Source of the DNA: AP-15 sp963812675 | GTDB lineage: Bacteria > Pseudomonadota > Alphaproteobacteria > ATCC43930 > CGMCC-115725 | Reading direction: 5' to 3' | Assembly: GCA_963812675.1 (NCBI GenBank) | Contig: CAWEWR010000013.1 | Coordinates: 1 to 64,000, forward strand | Length of the DNA stretch: 64,000 nt | Shown: one piece after another, positions 1 to 10,104 of the stretch | How positions within the stretch are numbered: position 1 is the stretch's first letter | Layout of the letters: each line of letters opens with the position of its first letter | Program-made: the position numbers and the translations under genes | The notes under the pieces: model-generated | What the model was told of the DNA's origin: nothing | What the model saw: only the letters and a program-made list of their open reading frames with translations | Databases searched by the model: none

Positions 1-262
1 TCTCCGCGAGCCAGTCGCGAGCCGGCAGCTTTTCCTCGCCGAGTTCGGCCAGAGTTCCGGCATTCGCAGCCGCTATGAGCGCGAGCTGCGCCCCGAGCTC
101 GGCGTTCAGCAAAGGCGATTGCCGATAGGCCTCGACCCGCCACTCCTCGGGCGCGGTTTCAAACGCCGAGACGGCGTCGGCATTGTCGTCGAGGAGCACG
201 AACACGGCGTTCGCCGCGTCCGCGCCACGGACCCGTGCGAACAGGCGCCAGAGAGAATCCAA
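1..262 (-). CDS. prmA: Ribosomal protein L11 methyltransferase, N-terminal part (cut by window edge)
   Basis: This is the first ~87 residues of PrmA, the SAM-dependent enzyme that methylates ribosomal protein L11; its catalytic domain lies beyond the left edge. Read on the minus strand, the blocks SLWRLFARVRG, FETAPEEWRVEAY and LPARDWLAE fit the PrmA N-terminal substrate-binding region. No ATG precedes the in-frame stop at 275-277, so TTG at 262 is the best start. That start lies only 8 bases from a palindromic repeat (271-364), so the repeat may have replaced the original 5' end. The gene follows uvrD in the same direction, a common alphaproteobacterial order. Family assignment rests on pattern recognition of the N-terminus only. 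Confidence 0.7.
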   Translation of the reverse strand, partial: MDSLWRLFARVRGADAANAVFVLLDDNADAVSAFETAPEEWRVEAYRQSPLLNAELGAQLALIAAANAGTLAELGEEKLPARDWLAE

Positions 263-270
263 GGGAAGTG

Positions 271-364
271 CCCCTCACCCCGCCCCTCTCCCCCTCCCTA
301 ACCCTCCCCCGCTCGCGGGGGAGGGAAGGGTGGGGGCAAGCGGGGAGAGGGCTAGGGTGAGGGG
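271..364. repeat. GC-rich palindromic repeat between uvrD and prmA
   Basis: An imperfect palindrome opens with CCCCTCACCC and closes with GGGTGAGGGG, with inner inverted arms around CCCCCGCTCGCGGGGG. It is one of several related elements in this window (29313-29366, 50284-50416, 62619-62670). It fills almost the whole gap between the uvrD stop and the prmA start and holds the stop codon that bounds prmA upstream. Confidence 0.8.
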
Positions 365-381
365 CGAACGTCGGCGAACCA

Positions 382-2646
382 TCACGCGTGCTCGACGAAG
401 GCGTCCATGATCTTCTTGTCGCCGGCGACGTCGAAATGGATGGCGAGCTTGTTGTCTTCGACCGCGGTGATCGTGCCGTAGCCGAATTTCTGGTGAAACA
501 CCCGGCCGCCGATGGCAAAGCCGCCGACCCGGCGCAATTCTTCGCCGCGCCGCGGTACCGGGCCCGCATTGGCCAGCCCCGTATTGGCCAGCAGGGGGCG
601 GCGCGGAGCGGCAGCCGGCCGCCACGGCGCCGCCGGCGGGACCTCGATCGCGCTCGTCCATCCGGCGTCCCAGGAGGCCGCGGGCTGCAGGCCGAGCTCG
701 GCGACGATCTCGACATGCTCGTTCGGCAGCTCGTCGACAAAGCGGGAACGGATCGTATTCTGCCATTGGCCGTGAATGCGGCGGTTGGCGGCAAAGGACA
801 CATAGGCGCGGTGCCGGGCTCGGGTCAGCCCGACATAAGCGAGCCGGCGCTCCTCTTCGAGCGCGGCGAGCCCGTTCTCCTCCATCGCCCGCTGGTTCGG
901 GAACAACCCCTCTTCCCAGCCCGGCAGGAAAACCGAGTCGAATTCGAGCCCCTTGGCGCTGTGCAGGGTCATCAGATTGACCATGTCGCCGCCGGCCTCG
1001 GCGGCATTGTCCATCACCAGACTGACATGCTCGAGAAAGCCGCCGAGATTCTCGAACTCGGCCATCGCAACGACCAGCTCCTTCAGGTTTTCGAGCCGGC
1101 CAGCCGCGTCGGGTGAGCGGTCGGCCTGCCACATCGCAGTGTAGCCCGATTCGTCGAGCACGATCTGCACGAGGTCGGTGTGCGAAATGTGCTGGGCCCG
1201 CGCTCGCCAGCCGTCGACCGCCTCAATGAATGCGGCGAGCGCGTTGCGCGCGGCCGGCCTCATCCGATCGCCGGCGATCAACATGCGCGCCGCTTCGATG
1301 AGCGGCAGCCTTTCGGCGCGGGCAAAGCTGTGCAGCTCCTGGACCGTGGCGCTGCCGATGCCGCGCCGCGGGGTGTTCAGAATGCGCTCGAAGGCGAGAT
1401 CGTCGGCCGGCTGATTGAGAAGGCGCAGATAAGCTAGCGCGTCGCGGATCTCCTGCCGCTCGTAAAACCGCGGTCCGCCGATCACGCGATAGGGCAGCGC
1501 GAGCGTAATGAACCGGTCTTCGAACTCGCGCGTCTGGAACCCGGCGCGCACCAGGATCGCGATTTCGCTGAGCGCGTGCCGCTTGCGCTGCAGCGCCTCG
1601 ATCTCGTCGCCGACCCAGCGGGCTTCCTCCTCGGCATCCCACACGGCCCGCACCACGACCTTTTCGCCCTCGTCCGCTTCGGTCCACAAGGTCTTGCCGA
1701 GGCGGCCGCGGTTTTGCGCAATCATGTTCCCCGCCGCCCCCAGAATGTGCGGCGTCGAGCGGTAGTTCTGCTCGAGCCGGGCGATCGTCGAGCCCGGGAA
1801 ATCCTTTTCGAAGCGCAGGATGTTGCCGATCTCGGCGCCGCGCCAGCTGTAGATCGACTGATCGTCGTCGCCGACACAGCACAAATTTCGGCGCTTTTGC
1901 GCCAGCAGTCGCAGCCATAGGTACTGGGCGACGTTGGTGTCCTGATACTCGTCTACGAGCAGGTAGCGGAAGCGCCGCTGGTATTCGGCGAGGATGTCGG
2001 GATTGCCGGTGAACAGGTTCAAATTGTGCAGCATCAGATCGCCAAAATCGACGGCGTTCACCGTCATCAGGCGCTCCTGGTACTGGCGGTAGAGATCCAC
2101 CGCCCGGCCCTGCGCGAAGCCGCCGGCATCGGCGGGCGAAACCTTCTCGGGGCCGAGACCGCGATCCTTCCAGCGCTGAATTTGCGCGAGCAGAAGGCGG
2201 GCGGGCCAGCGCCGCTCGTCGATGTTTTCCGCCTGCAGGATCTGCTTCAACAGCCGGATCTGGTCATCGGTGTCGAGGATCGTGAAGCTCGGCTTGAGCC
2301 CGATCGCCTCGGCGTGCCGGCGCAGAATGCGCGCGGCGATCGCATGAAAGGTGCCGAGCCACACGCCTTCGGCGGCGCGGCCGATCATCGCTTCCAGCCG
2401 CTCGCGCATCTCGCGCGCCGCCTTGTTGGTGAAGGTGACGGCGAGCAGTTCAGATGGGAAAGCGCGGCCGGTGGCGATCGTAAAGGCAAGTCGGGTGGTC
2501 AGGACGCGGGTTTTGCCGGTGCCGGCGCCGGCGAGCACCAGCACCGGCCCATCGATCGCCTCGACGGCCCGGCGTTGTGCGTCATTGAGGCCGCCGAGGT
2601 CGAACACCTCGGTGTTCTGGCGGGTGAGGACAGCAGGTTCGGACAT
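382..2646 (-). CDS. uvrD: UvrD/PcrA-family ATP-dependent DNA helicase
   Basis: This is a 754-residue superfamily 1A 3'-5' helicase of the nucleotide excision and mismatch repair type. Visible motifs in order are the Q-motif LNDAQRRAVEA, Walker A AGAGTGKT, TFTNKAAREM (Ia), LLVDEYQDTN (II), GDDDQSIYSWRGA (III), EQNYRST (IV), VNLMTLHSAKGLEF (V) and EERRLAYVGLTRAR (VI). The C-terminus has the short Tudor-like tail (VFHQKFGYGTITAVEDNKL) usual in PcrA/UvrD. ATG at 2646 (MSEPAVLTRQ) is preferred; an in-frame ATG at 2655 would add three residues. It is divergent from the transporter gene, with a ~74-base gap. Downstream lie a repeat and prmA. Confidence 0.95.
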   Translation of the reverse strand: MSEPAVLTRQNTEVFDLGGLNDAQRRAVEAIDGPVLVLAGAGTGKTRVLTTRLAFTIATGRAFPSELLAVTFTNKAAREMRERLEAMIGRAAEGVWLGTFHAIAARILRRHAEAIGLKPSFTILDTDDQIRLLKQILQAENIDERRWPARLLLAQIQRWKDRGLGPEKVSPADAGGFAQGRAVDLYRQYQERLMTVNAVDFGDLMLHNLNLFTGNPDILAEYQRRFRYLLVDEYQDTNVAQYLWLRLLAQKRRNLCCVGDDDQSIYSWRGAEIGNILRFEKDFPGSTIARLEQNYRSTPHILGAAGNMIAQNRGRLGKTLWTEADEGEKVVVRAVWDAEEEARWVGDEIEALQRKRHALSEIAILVRAGFQTREFEDRFITLALPYRVIGGPRFYERQEIRDALAYLRLLNQPADDLAFERILNTPRRGIGSATVQELHSFARAERLPLIEAARMLIAGDRMRPAARNALAAFIEAVDGWRARAQHISHTDLVQIVLDESGYTAMWQADRSPDAAGRLENLKELVVAMAEFENLGGFLEHVSLVMDNAAEAGGDMVNLMTLHSAKGLEFDSVFLPGWEEGLFPNQRAMEENGLAALEEERRLAYVGLTRARHRAYVSFAANRRIHGQWQNTIRSRFVDELPNEHVEIVAELGLQPAASWDAGWTSAIEVPPAAPWRPAAAPRRPLLANTGLANAGPVPRRGEELRRVGGFAIGGRVFHQKFGYGTITAVEDNKLAIHFDVAGDKKIMDAFVEHA

Positions 2647-2720
2647 GCGTTGCATGATATAGCAAGAGCGGCCCCGATGATGCACCCTCACCCGCCGAGG
2701 AAGCCGAAGCCAGGCCCTTG

Positions 2721-4931
2721 ATGCACGTCGCGATCGTTCTGCTGATTCTGATCCTGACCTATATCGGCATGGCCGCCGGCCGGATCGCGTGGCTGCAGGT
2801 CGATCGTACCGGGATCGCGCTGCTCGCGGTCATCGCGCTCCTCGCCAGCGGCGAGATGACCCTCGACGATTTCGGCAGCTCCGTCGATTTGCCGACCCTC
2901 TCCTTCCTGTTCGCGATGATGATCATCTCGGCCCAGTTCGCCGAATCGGGGTTCATCGACTTGTGCGCCCGAACGATCACCGAGACCCGGCGCGGTACCG
3001 CGACCCTCCTGGCATTGACGGTTGCAATCGGCGGTGGGCTCTCGGCAATATTGGCAAACGACATTCTGATAATAGCAATTTCGCCCTTGCTGATCGCCGG
3101 AGCGCAGAGCCGCCAGCTCGACCCTCGCCCACTGGTGATCGCGCTCGCTGCCGCAACCAATGCGGGCTCCGCGGCGACATTGATCGGCAATCCGCAAAAC
3201 ATCCTGATCGGGGCGCTCGGCCGGCTCGACTTCTGGGTCTTCCTGGCGATTTGCGCCGTGCCGGCAGTGTTCACGCTGATCGTTGTCTTCCTGGTCGTCT
3301 GGCTGCAATGGCGCACGCGCATCAGCCAGACGGTGCTCGCGGCGACACTCGATGCACCGCCCGTAGCCGTTCACCCGCTCGACCGCAACCAGACGATCAA
3401 GGGGGCTGTCGCCGTGTTGGTGCTGCTCGTGCTGTTCGCAACGCCGCTGCCGCGCGAGATCGGCGCGCTGATCATCGCTGCGCTATTGCTCGCCAGCCGG
3501 AAAATTACCAGCCGCACGATGATCGCAGCGGTGGATTGGCCGCTGCTGCTTCTCGTCGCCTGCCTCTTCGGGATCACTGGAGCGCTCAACCAATCCGGAG
3601 TTGGCGCCCAAATCCTCGACTTCCTGACCGAGCATGGGCTGTTGCCAAACAGTCTCTTGCTGTTGACGCCGTATAGTCTCGTAGCGAGCAACACAATCGG
3701 CGGCGTCCCCGCCGCGATGCTGTTCTTGCAGCTTTGGCCGAGCGCTCCACCTGGCGTTTATTATGCGTTAGCCCTGTTATCGAGCCTGGCCGGCAATCTG
3801 CTCCTCACGGGCAGCCTGACGAATGTGCTGATCGCCGAGCGGGCCGACCGGATGGGAGCAAGGCTCACCTTTGCCGAGCATGCCAGGGCCGGGGTTCCGA
3901 TCGCGATCATATCGATTGGCTTTGCGGTGTTTTGGCTGGCTTTGACGCAGACCTTGCCGGTGCTGCCGGAGAGTAATCGCAAGCAACGAGGAGAATGCAC
4001 CTTGGCCTTTCGTCCTCTCCGCATCGGCACCCGCGGCAGTCCGATGGCGCTGCGCCAAACCGCCATCGTCCGCGATCGCCTGATCGCGGCACATCCCGAG
4101 CTTGCCGCGGCGGGAGCGGTCGAGATCGTGACCATCAGAACGACCGGCGACCGAGTGCAAAATCGCCTGCTCGCCGAGATCGGCGGCAAGGGGCTGTTCG
4201 CGAAGGAGATCGAGGAGGCGCTGCTCGCCGGGAAGATCGATCTGGCGGTTCATTCGCTGAAGGATTTGGAGACGTGGCTTCCCGACGGCCTGGTGATCGC
4301 CTGCGTGCCGCCGCGTGACGATCCGCGCGACGCGCTTTTGTCCGGGAGCGCGGCGAGCCTTGCTTCCCTGCCTCGAGGCGCGAAGATCGGCACCGCTTCA
4401 CTCCGCCGCCAAGCCCAATTGCTGCGGTATCGGCCGGACCTCTCGATCATGCCGATCCGTGGGAATGTGAACACGCGGCTGCGCAAAATGGAGGCCGGTG
4501 AAGTCGATGCATTGGTTCTCGCGTTGTGCGGCCTCGAACGCCTCGAGTTGAGCGAGCAGGCGACCGAAATCCTGCCCCGCGAGGTCATGCTGCCGGCGGT
4601 CGGCCAAGGTGCGCTCGCCGTCGAGTGCCGAACGGCCAACGAGACGGTGCGTCACCTCGTTGCGCCGCTCCATGATCCGACCTGCGCTGCCTGTGTGCAT
4701 GCCGAGCGAGCGATGCTCGCCGCGCTCGACGGCTCGTGCCGCACTCCGATCGCCGGGTTTGCCGAAGTCGACGGAGACCGGTTGACGATCGAGGGACTGT
4801 TGCTCAACGAGGATGGAAGCAGAGAGATCCGCGGCCGGTTCGAAGGCGGCATTGATGACGCCGCGGTGCTTGGCGCCGAGCTGGGCAAGGACCTAAGGAG
4901 CCGCGCCGGTCCGGATTTCGGGCTCGGCTAA
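2721..4931 (+). CDS. SLC13/ArsB-like anion transporter read in frame into hydroxymethylbilane synthase
   Basis: One uninterrupted frame joins a ~427-residue membrane protein to a complete HemC. The transporter part has about eleven hydrophobic segments and the features of the ArsB/SLC13-type ion transporter family: ILANDILIIAISPLL, an ALAAATNAGSAATLIGNPQN block with the small-residue/NP signature, and a second NTIGGVPAAM repeat half. Its substrate cannot be read from sequence. No stop codon separates the parts, but a Shine-Dalgarno and TTG start for hemC lie at the junction. A TAA in the +2 frame at 3974 would end the transporter ~25 bases before that start, so a single-base indel could have created the fusion. 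Starts are TTG 2718 or ATG 2721. Confidence 0.75.
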   Translation: MHVAIVLLILILTYIGMAAGRIAWLQVDRTGIALLAVIALLASGEMTLDDFGSSVDLPTLSFLFAMMIISAQFAESGFIDLCARTITETRRGTATLLALTVAIGGGLSAILANDILIIAISPLLIAGAQSRQLDPRPLVIALAAATNAGSAATLIGNPQNILIGALGRLDFWVFLAICAVPAVFTLIVVFLVVWLQWRTRISQTVLAATLDAPPVAVHPLDRNQTIKGAVAVLVLLVLFATPLPREIGALIIAALLLASRKITSRTMIAAVDWPLLLLVACLFGITGALNQSGVGAQILDFLTEHGLLPNSLLLLTPYSLVASNTIGGVPAAMLFLQLWPSAPPGVYYALALLSSLAGNLLLTGSLTNVLIAERADRMGARLTFAEHARAGVPIAIISIGFAVFWLALTQTLPVLPESNRKQRGECTLAFRPLRIGTRGSPMALRQTAIVRDRLIAAHPELAAAGAVEIVTIRTTGDRVQNRLLAEIGGKGLFAKEIEEALLAGKIDLAVHSLKDLETWLPDGLVIACVPPRDDPRDALLSGSAASLASLPRGAKIGTASLRRQAQLLRYRPDLSIMPIRGNVNTRLRKMEAGEVDALVLALCGLERLELSEQATEILPREVMLPAVGQGALAVECRTANETVRHLVAPLHDPTCAACVHAERAMLAALDGSCRTPIAGFAEVDGDRLTIEGLLLNEDGSREIRGRFEGGIDDAAVLGAELGKDLRSRAGPDFGLG
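3988..3993 (+). promoter_or_regulatory. Shine-Dalgarno site for hemC inside the fused frame
   Basis: GAGGAG lies 8 bases before the in-frame TTG at 4002, which is standard spacing. It marks hemC as a separately initiated protein even though the preceding transporter frame has no stop. Confidence 0.6.
4002..4931 (+). CDS. hemC: Hydroxymethylbilane synthase (porphobilinogen deaminase)
   Basis: HemC condenses four porphobilinogen units into hydroxymethylbilane in tetrapyrrole synthesis, in the cytoplasm. From TTG at 4002 it is 309 residues, the normal family length. Visible motifs are IGTRGSPMAL, IRTTGDR, EIGGKGLFAKEIEEALL, AVHSLKD with the catalytic Asp (D88), PIRGNVNTRL, LPAVGQGALAVE, and LDGSCRTP with the dipyrromethane-cofactor cysteine (C246). 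All key residues are present, so the enzyme looks functional whether made alone or as the tail of the transporter. hemD is not adjacent; the next gene is convergent and overlaps by 4 bases. Confidence 0.95.
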   Translation: MAFRPLRIGTRGSPMALRQTAIVRDRLIAAHPELAAAGAVEIVTIRTTGDRVQNRLLAEIGGKGLFAKEIEEALLAGKIDLAVHSLKDLETWLPDGLVIACVPPRDDPRDALLSGSAASLASLPRGAKIGTASLRRQAQLLRYRPDLSIMPIRGNVNTRLRKMEAGEVDALVLALCGLERLELSEQATEILPREVMLPAVGQGALAVECRTANETVRHLVAPLHDPTCAACVHAERAMLAALDGSCRTPIAGFAEVDGDRLTIEGLLLNEDGSREIRGRFEGGIDDAAVLGAELGKDLRSRAGPDFGLG

Positions 4932-5170
4932 CCCGGAACCGTTTTCGGCCCGAGGCGGCCGCCGCCTTCGCAGGCCTGGGCGCGCAGCCACTCTTCCGCC
5001 GACAGGTGGCCCTGATAGACCTCGGAATACAAGCCGACCGGCCAAGTCAGCACAAAGACGATCTGGTTGACGATGTCGGTGTTCCGGTCCGGGCAAGGAC
5101 CCGGCAGCAGGAAGCCGATCGCCACCAGCGCGACCCCGATCGCAAGGTAGAGGCCGACCAGCCCCCTCAT
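4928..5170 (-). CDS. Small two-helix membrane protein, unknown function
   Basis: This 80-residue protein has two hydrophobic segments, one near the N-terminus (GLYLAIGVALVAIGFLLPG) and a second around residues 35-50 (IVNQIVFVLTWPVGLY). A short charged tail (SAEEWLRAQACEGG) follows. I do not recognise a named family. Its stop overlaps the hemC stop in a convergent arrangement. ATG at 5170 has no strong ribosome-binding site. It is probably a real small inner-membrane protein, because composition and hydrophobic pattern are coherent and no competing gene covers the strand. Confidence 0.6.
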   Translation of the reverse strand: MRGLVGLYLAIGVALVAIGFLLPGPCPDRNTDIVNQIVFVLTWPVGLYSEVYQGHLSAEEWLRAQACEGGGRLGPKTVPG

Positions 5171-5226
5171 GCGAGCGCTCAGTCACGCCGGAGCTATTTG
5201 TACCTTTCTCTAGCTCTGCCGCTCCC

Positions 5227-6537
5227 TCACTCCGCCGCCTGGGCGAGAGGTCGCATTGCGCCGCGCAGCTGAGCCTCGTACGCGTCGCGCCAGGCGATCT
5301 GTTCGTCGGCCAGAAAATCGCCGCTGCGGACATGGAAATAGATGTTGGGGTCGTCAACGCAGGGCGGGACTTTTGCGTCCTTCGTGAAGGCGCGGGCGGC
5401 GCGCAGTAGGCGCCGCCGGGTGCGGGCGACCATCAGATCGCTCGGCCCCAGATTCTCGAAGCCGTGGTCGGTGATCCCGCCCATGCTCTCGGTCACCGCC
5501 TGGTCCTGGCCATGGATGCTGGCGATGCCGGTAAAAATCTCCCCGCTCTTCTGCGCCGCGCGATCGATCAGCCAATCGTTTGACGGGTTTTGCGTGAGCC
5601 GCCAGCGGCCGTACCAGCGTGTCGTGTTCGGCAGGTATTCGAAGCCCAGCCGCGATCCCGGCACCATCTGCCCATTTTTCAGTGGGCGCATCGATGGCGG
5701 CGAGCCGCGCCAGCTGAGGCTGACAAACATCGTGTGGGTGTCGTCCATCGGGACCCAAGCGCGGGTGTTGACGCGATCGAACGGGCCCTGCGGCGTCTGC
5801 GTCCAGAACGGGAAGAGGAAATTGGCGAAACGCCAGTAGGTCTGGCCCGCCTCCGCCGCGCGGTAGGCGCAATACATTGTGCCGTATTCGGTGTCGGTCA
5901 CATGGAATTCCGGCGCCCGGTTCGTCACCGTATAGCGCATCAGGTTGTCGGCAGGCACGTCGTCCGGTTGGACATTGCCGGCATGCAGAAAGCCGAAATG
6001 AGAGGTGTCGATATCGCCCTCGAGCGCCTGCAGCCAGTTGCATTCGCGCTGGACGAACGAGATCTGCAACTCGGCCTCGGGCAACATCGAGGCCTCGATC
6101 GCCGGTAGTGGAGGCGCCTCCTTGCGCGCGCCCACATAGACCCAAATGAGGCCATTACGTTCCGCGGTCTTGTAGGCCTTCGCCTTGACCTTGTGTTTGA
6201 AATCCTGCTTCGGCGGCGCGTTTGGCATGTCGACGCAGTTACCCTCCGCGTCGTACTTCCAGCCGTGATAGACGCAGCGGATGCCGTTCTCCTCGTTGCG
6301 GCCGAGAAACAACGACGCGCAACGGTGCGGGCAGCGGTGGTCCATGACCCCGACCCGGCCCGAGCTGTCGCGGAAGGCGATCAGCCTCTCACCGAGCAGC
6401 ATCAGCCGCATCGGTGCGCCGTCGCGCTCCAGCTCCGACGACATCGCCGCCGGAACCCAATACTGCCGCATCATGTCGCCCATCACAGTGCCGGGCCCGA
6501 CGCGGACCAGATCTTCGCTGTCCTTTTGCTTGCTCAT
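5227..6537 (-). CDS. Rieske aromatic ring-hydroxylating oxygenase, alpha subunit
   Basis: This 436-residue non-heme iron oxygenase is of the phthalate 4,5-dioxygenase/phenoxybenzoate dioxygenase type, which adds oxygen to aromatic rings using electrons from a separate reductase. The N-terminal Rieske domain carries CPHRCASL and CVYHGWKYD (Cys-X-His and Cys-X2-His cluster ligands). The catalytic domain carries EGDIDTSHFGFLH, matching the usual D-X2-H-X4-H iron site. ATG at 6537 (MSKQKDSEDL) gives the normal N-terminus. It lies 8 bases after the extradiol dioxygenase gene and is clearly co-transcribed with it. No reductase gene is adjacent; the substrate is unknown. Confidence 0.9.
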   Translation of the reverse strand: MSKQKDSEDLVRVGPGTVMGDMMRQYWVPAAMSSELERDGAPMRLMLLGERLIAFRDSSGRVGVMDHRCPHRCASLFLGRNEENGIRCVYHGWKYDAEGNCVDMPNAPPKQDFKHKVKAKAYKTAERNGLIWVYVGARKEAPPLPAIEASMLPEAELQISFVQRECNWLQALEGDIDTSHFGFLHAGNVQPDDVPADNLMRYTVTNRAPEFHVTDTEYGTMYCAYRAAEAGQTYWRFANFLFPFWTQTPQGPFDRVNTRAWVPMDDTHTMFVSLSWRGSPPSMRPLKNGQMVPGSRLGFEYLPNTTRWYGRWRLTQNPSNDWLIDRAAQKSGEIFTGIASIHGQDQAVTESMGGITDHGFENLGPSDLMVARTRRRLLRAARAFTKDAKVPPCVDDPNIYFHVRSGDFLADEQIAWRDAYEAQLRGAMRPLAQAAE

Positions 6538-6545
6538 CGCTAACC

Positions 6546-7529
6546 TCACGACCAGAGGGCGAAGCCGAGGCCGGTGCCCGACCCGGCCGGAGTGCGGTAT
6601 CCCGGGACGTAGCGCGACCAGGCGAAATCGAGATGCTCGACGGCGCCGGCGACGCAAATCCACATGCGGATCTCCGAGCTGCCGGAATTGAGCTTGTGAC
6701 GGGGCATTGATTGCAGCTTCTCGGCATCCTTGCGGGCGCAGGCGTCGAGAACCCCTCGGTCGAGGTCCTCGTCGACGACGAAGTGGCTGAGCCCGCCGGA
6801 GCCGACTATGCCGACCCGCGCGTTGCCCGGATAGCTCTCCACCGCCTCCCGGATCGCCTGGCCGAGCTTGTAACAGCGCCGCGGGGTCGGCTGGTTCGGC
6901 GGAAAATAGGTATTGATGAACACCGGCACGACCGGCAGCGTCGGGTCATCCATGAGCCGCTTGCGGACAAAGGCAAAGGCATGGCCTTCGCCCTTTCCGT
7001 CGGGCAAAGCGTCCGACGAGACCGGGTCGAACTCGCGATCGACGAGGGAAGTGGTCAGGTGCAACGCGAGCCCGCTTTCGACCGGGTAGGCGCGCGGCTC
7101 CTTTTCCTCGTAGTAGCGCGCTGTCGCCCGCCGCGCCCAATCGGGGCCTGAAAAACCGTTGAGCGGCACGTTGCGGATCGTCTTGCCGCGATAGACCACG
7201 AAGCTCGGCAGGTTGTCGTCCTGGTAAATTTCTTTGTGATCGTCGCCGATGACGATCAACGCGGCGAGCTCGGCGCGGCGCACGGCATCTCTGAGATGGG
7301 CTACCCCAGCTTGCGCCTCGGCATGACGTGCGGCAAACCGCTCCGGCGTCAATTCGGCCGCAACATGCGGCTCCGCCCGATGAAGCAGCTCTTCATATGT
7401 CGTTGGCTGCCCCTCCTTGTCGAGGAAGTCGCGAACCGCATCGCGGTCGATGAAGCGCGGCCAATCCTCGGCCGGGGCATTTAGCATCGGTGTGTGCGAC
7501 GTGCCGATCCCGAGGACGAGCTCAGCCAT
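6546..7529 (-). CDS. Class III extradiol ring-cleavage dioxygenase (LigB-like)
   Basis: This 327-residue protein is of the LigB/protocatechuate 4,5-dioxygenase beta superfamily, which opens catecholic rings with Fe(II). Visible are the N-terminal GTSHTPML with a metal-ligand histidine, the VIGDDHKEIY block, PVFINTYFPPNQP and the VGIVGSGGLSHFV block carrying the catalytic histidine. It is first in a two-gene operon with the ring oxygenase downstream, suggesting hydroxylation followed by ring cleavage. A separate LigA-type alpha subunit is not seen. ATG at 7529 opens with the typical MAELVLGIGTSHTP. Confidence 0.85.
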   Translation of the reverse strand: MAELVLGIGTSHTPMLNAPAEDWPRFIDRDAVRDFLDKEGQPTTYEELLHRAEPHVAAELTPERFAARHAEAQAGVAHLRDAVRRAELAALIVIGDDHKEIYQDDNLPSFVVYRGKTIRNVPLNGFSGPDWARRATARYYEEKEPRAYPVESGLALHLTTSLVDREFDPVSSDALPDGKGEGHAFAFVRKRLMDDPTLPVVPVFINTYFPPNQPTPRRCYKLGQAIREAVESYPGNARVGIVGSGGLSHFVVDEDLDRGVLDACARKDAEKLQSMPRHKLNSGSSEIRMWICVAGAVEHLDFAWSRYVPGYRTPAGSGTGLGFALWS

Positions 7530-7667
7530 GCCGGTTGCTCCTTCCCGCTTGTGGGCAATGAGGGTTTGGCCGAGCGTAAGATCGATGGCCCGAGCAGGTC
7601 AACAGCTGGTTGGTTGGAGTGCCTGCGTGGTCCTATAAACGGGGGTTGGAGGCTAGTGGGTGTCGAT

Positions 7668-9095
<1,428 letters not shown>

Positions 9096-9103
9096 CGGCT
9101 TTT

Positions 9104-9904
9104 TCAGACGGTTTCCGCGGCCACGCTCCCGAGCCACGGGCGTTCGGTGCTCGGCGCGCCGATGTGATAGCCTTGCAAGTAGCCGATCCCCTCGGCGCGC
9201 AGCAGTGCCTCATCCGCGGCGTTTTCAACGCACTCGGCAATCGTGCTCAGCCCGAAACCCTTGGTGAGGCCGAGCAGGTGACGCAGAAAGACCCGATTTT
9301 CGGGGCTGTCCGCTAGGTTACGGATAAAAGAGCCGTCGATCTTGACCGTGTCCACGGCCAAGCTTTGCAGATGTCGCAGCGAAGTATGTCCGGCGCCGAA
9401 ATCGTCGAGCGCGACACGGCACCCCGCGTCACGCAGCGTATCGACGAACCGCGCGGTCTCCTCGATGTCGCTGAGCGCCGCGGTCTCGGTGATTTCGACG
9501 ATCATGCGCCGCGCGAGATCGGGCCGGTTGCGCAATCGGGAACTCAAGGTGCGCAGCCACGGCCGGTCGCAGGCGGTCAGCCCCGACACGTTGAAGCCGA
9601 GCTTTACCTCGGGATGGGTGCCGAGCTCCTGCACGGCTCTTTCGAGGACGAAGCGATCGATCAGCCCAATCAGACCAAAGTCCTCGACGGCCGTGATGAA
9701 CTCGGCACCGGGAAGAATGTTCCCCGCCTCGTCACGTATCCGCAGCAGGCACTCGAAGTAATCGACTATTCCCGTCGCGGCGCATACCACAGGCTGATAA
9801 GCAAACAGCAGGCGGTTCTGACGGAGCGCGGCTTTTACCGTGCCGACTATAGCCGAATTGCGCCGTTGCCGGCCCCTGTGCGTGATATCCCGGTGTTGGT
9901 CCAC
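9104..9904 (-). CDS. EAL-domain protein, likely c-di-GMP phosphodiesterase
   Basis: This 266-residue protein is almost entirely one EAL domain, with no GGDEF, sensor or membrane segment. The signature EAL is here ECL (E51). The other catalytic blocks are present: FNVSGLTA (N), EITET, LDDFGAGHTS, VKIDGSFI, TIAECVEN and LQGYHIGAP. The metal and general-base residues appear intact, so hydrolysis of c-di-GMP to pGpG is likely. The gene is convergent with the M20 gene 8 bases away and carries its own promoter in the ~200-base gap upstream. ATG at 9904 is the first good start. Confidence 0.9.
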   Translation of the reverse strand: MDQHRDITHRGRQRRNSAIVGTVKAALRQNRLLFAYQPVVCAATGIVDYFECLLRIRDEAGNILPGAEFITAVEDFGLIGLIDRFVLERAVQELGTHPEVKLGFNVSGLTACDRPWLRTLSSRLRNRPDLARRMIVEITETAALSDIEETARFVDTLRDAGCRVALDDFGAGHTSLRHLQSLAVDTVKIDGSFIRNLADSPENRVFLRHLLGLTKGFGLSTIAECVENAADEALLRAEGIGYLQGYHIGAPSTERPWLGSVAAETV

Positions 9905-10104
9905 CTGTCCGGCGCCTCGGCTTCCTTACACTATACTTACACTATATGAGCGTCCGGTGAGGAAATTGCGCGCCCGACCGGTGCCGGCCCGCACAGCCCG
10001 ATCCACCGCGTCAACGGCCGGGAAGGCGCGCTCGCGTGTAGGCTAGCGGTCGAGATCTTGAAGAATTCCTAATTGTGGCTTCTCACATCGAGAGTGAGCT
10101 TCGT

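Noticed and set aside
275..1132. A minus-strand frame overlapping the end of uvrD
   Set aside because: It is a shadow of uvrD in another frame, with arginine-rich sequence lacking motifs.
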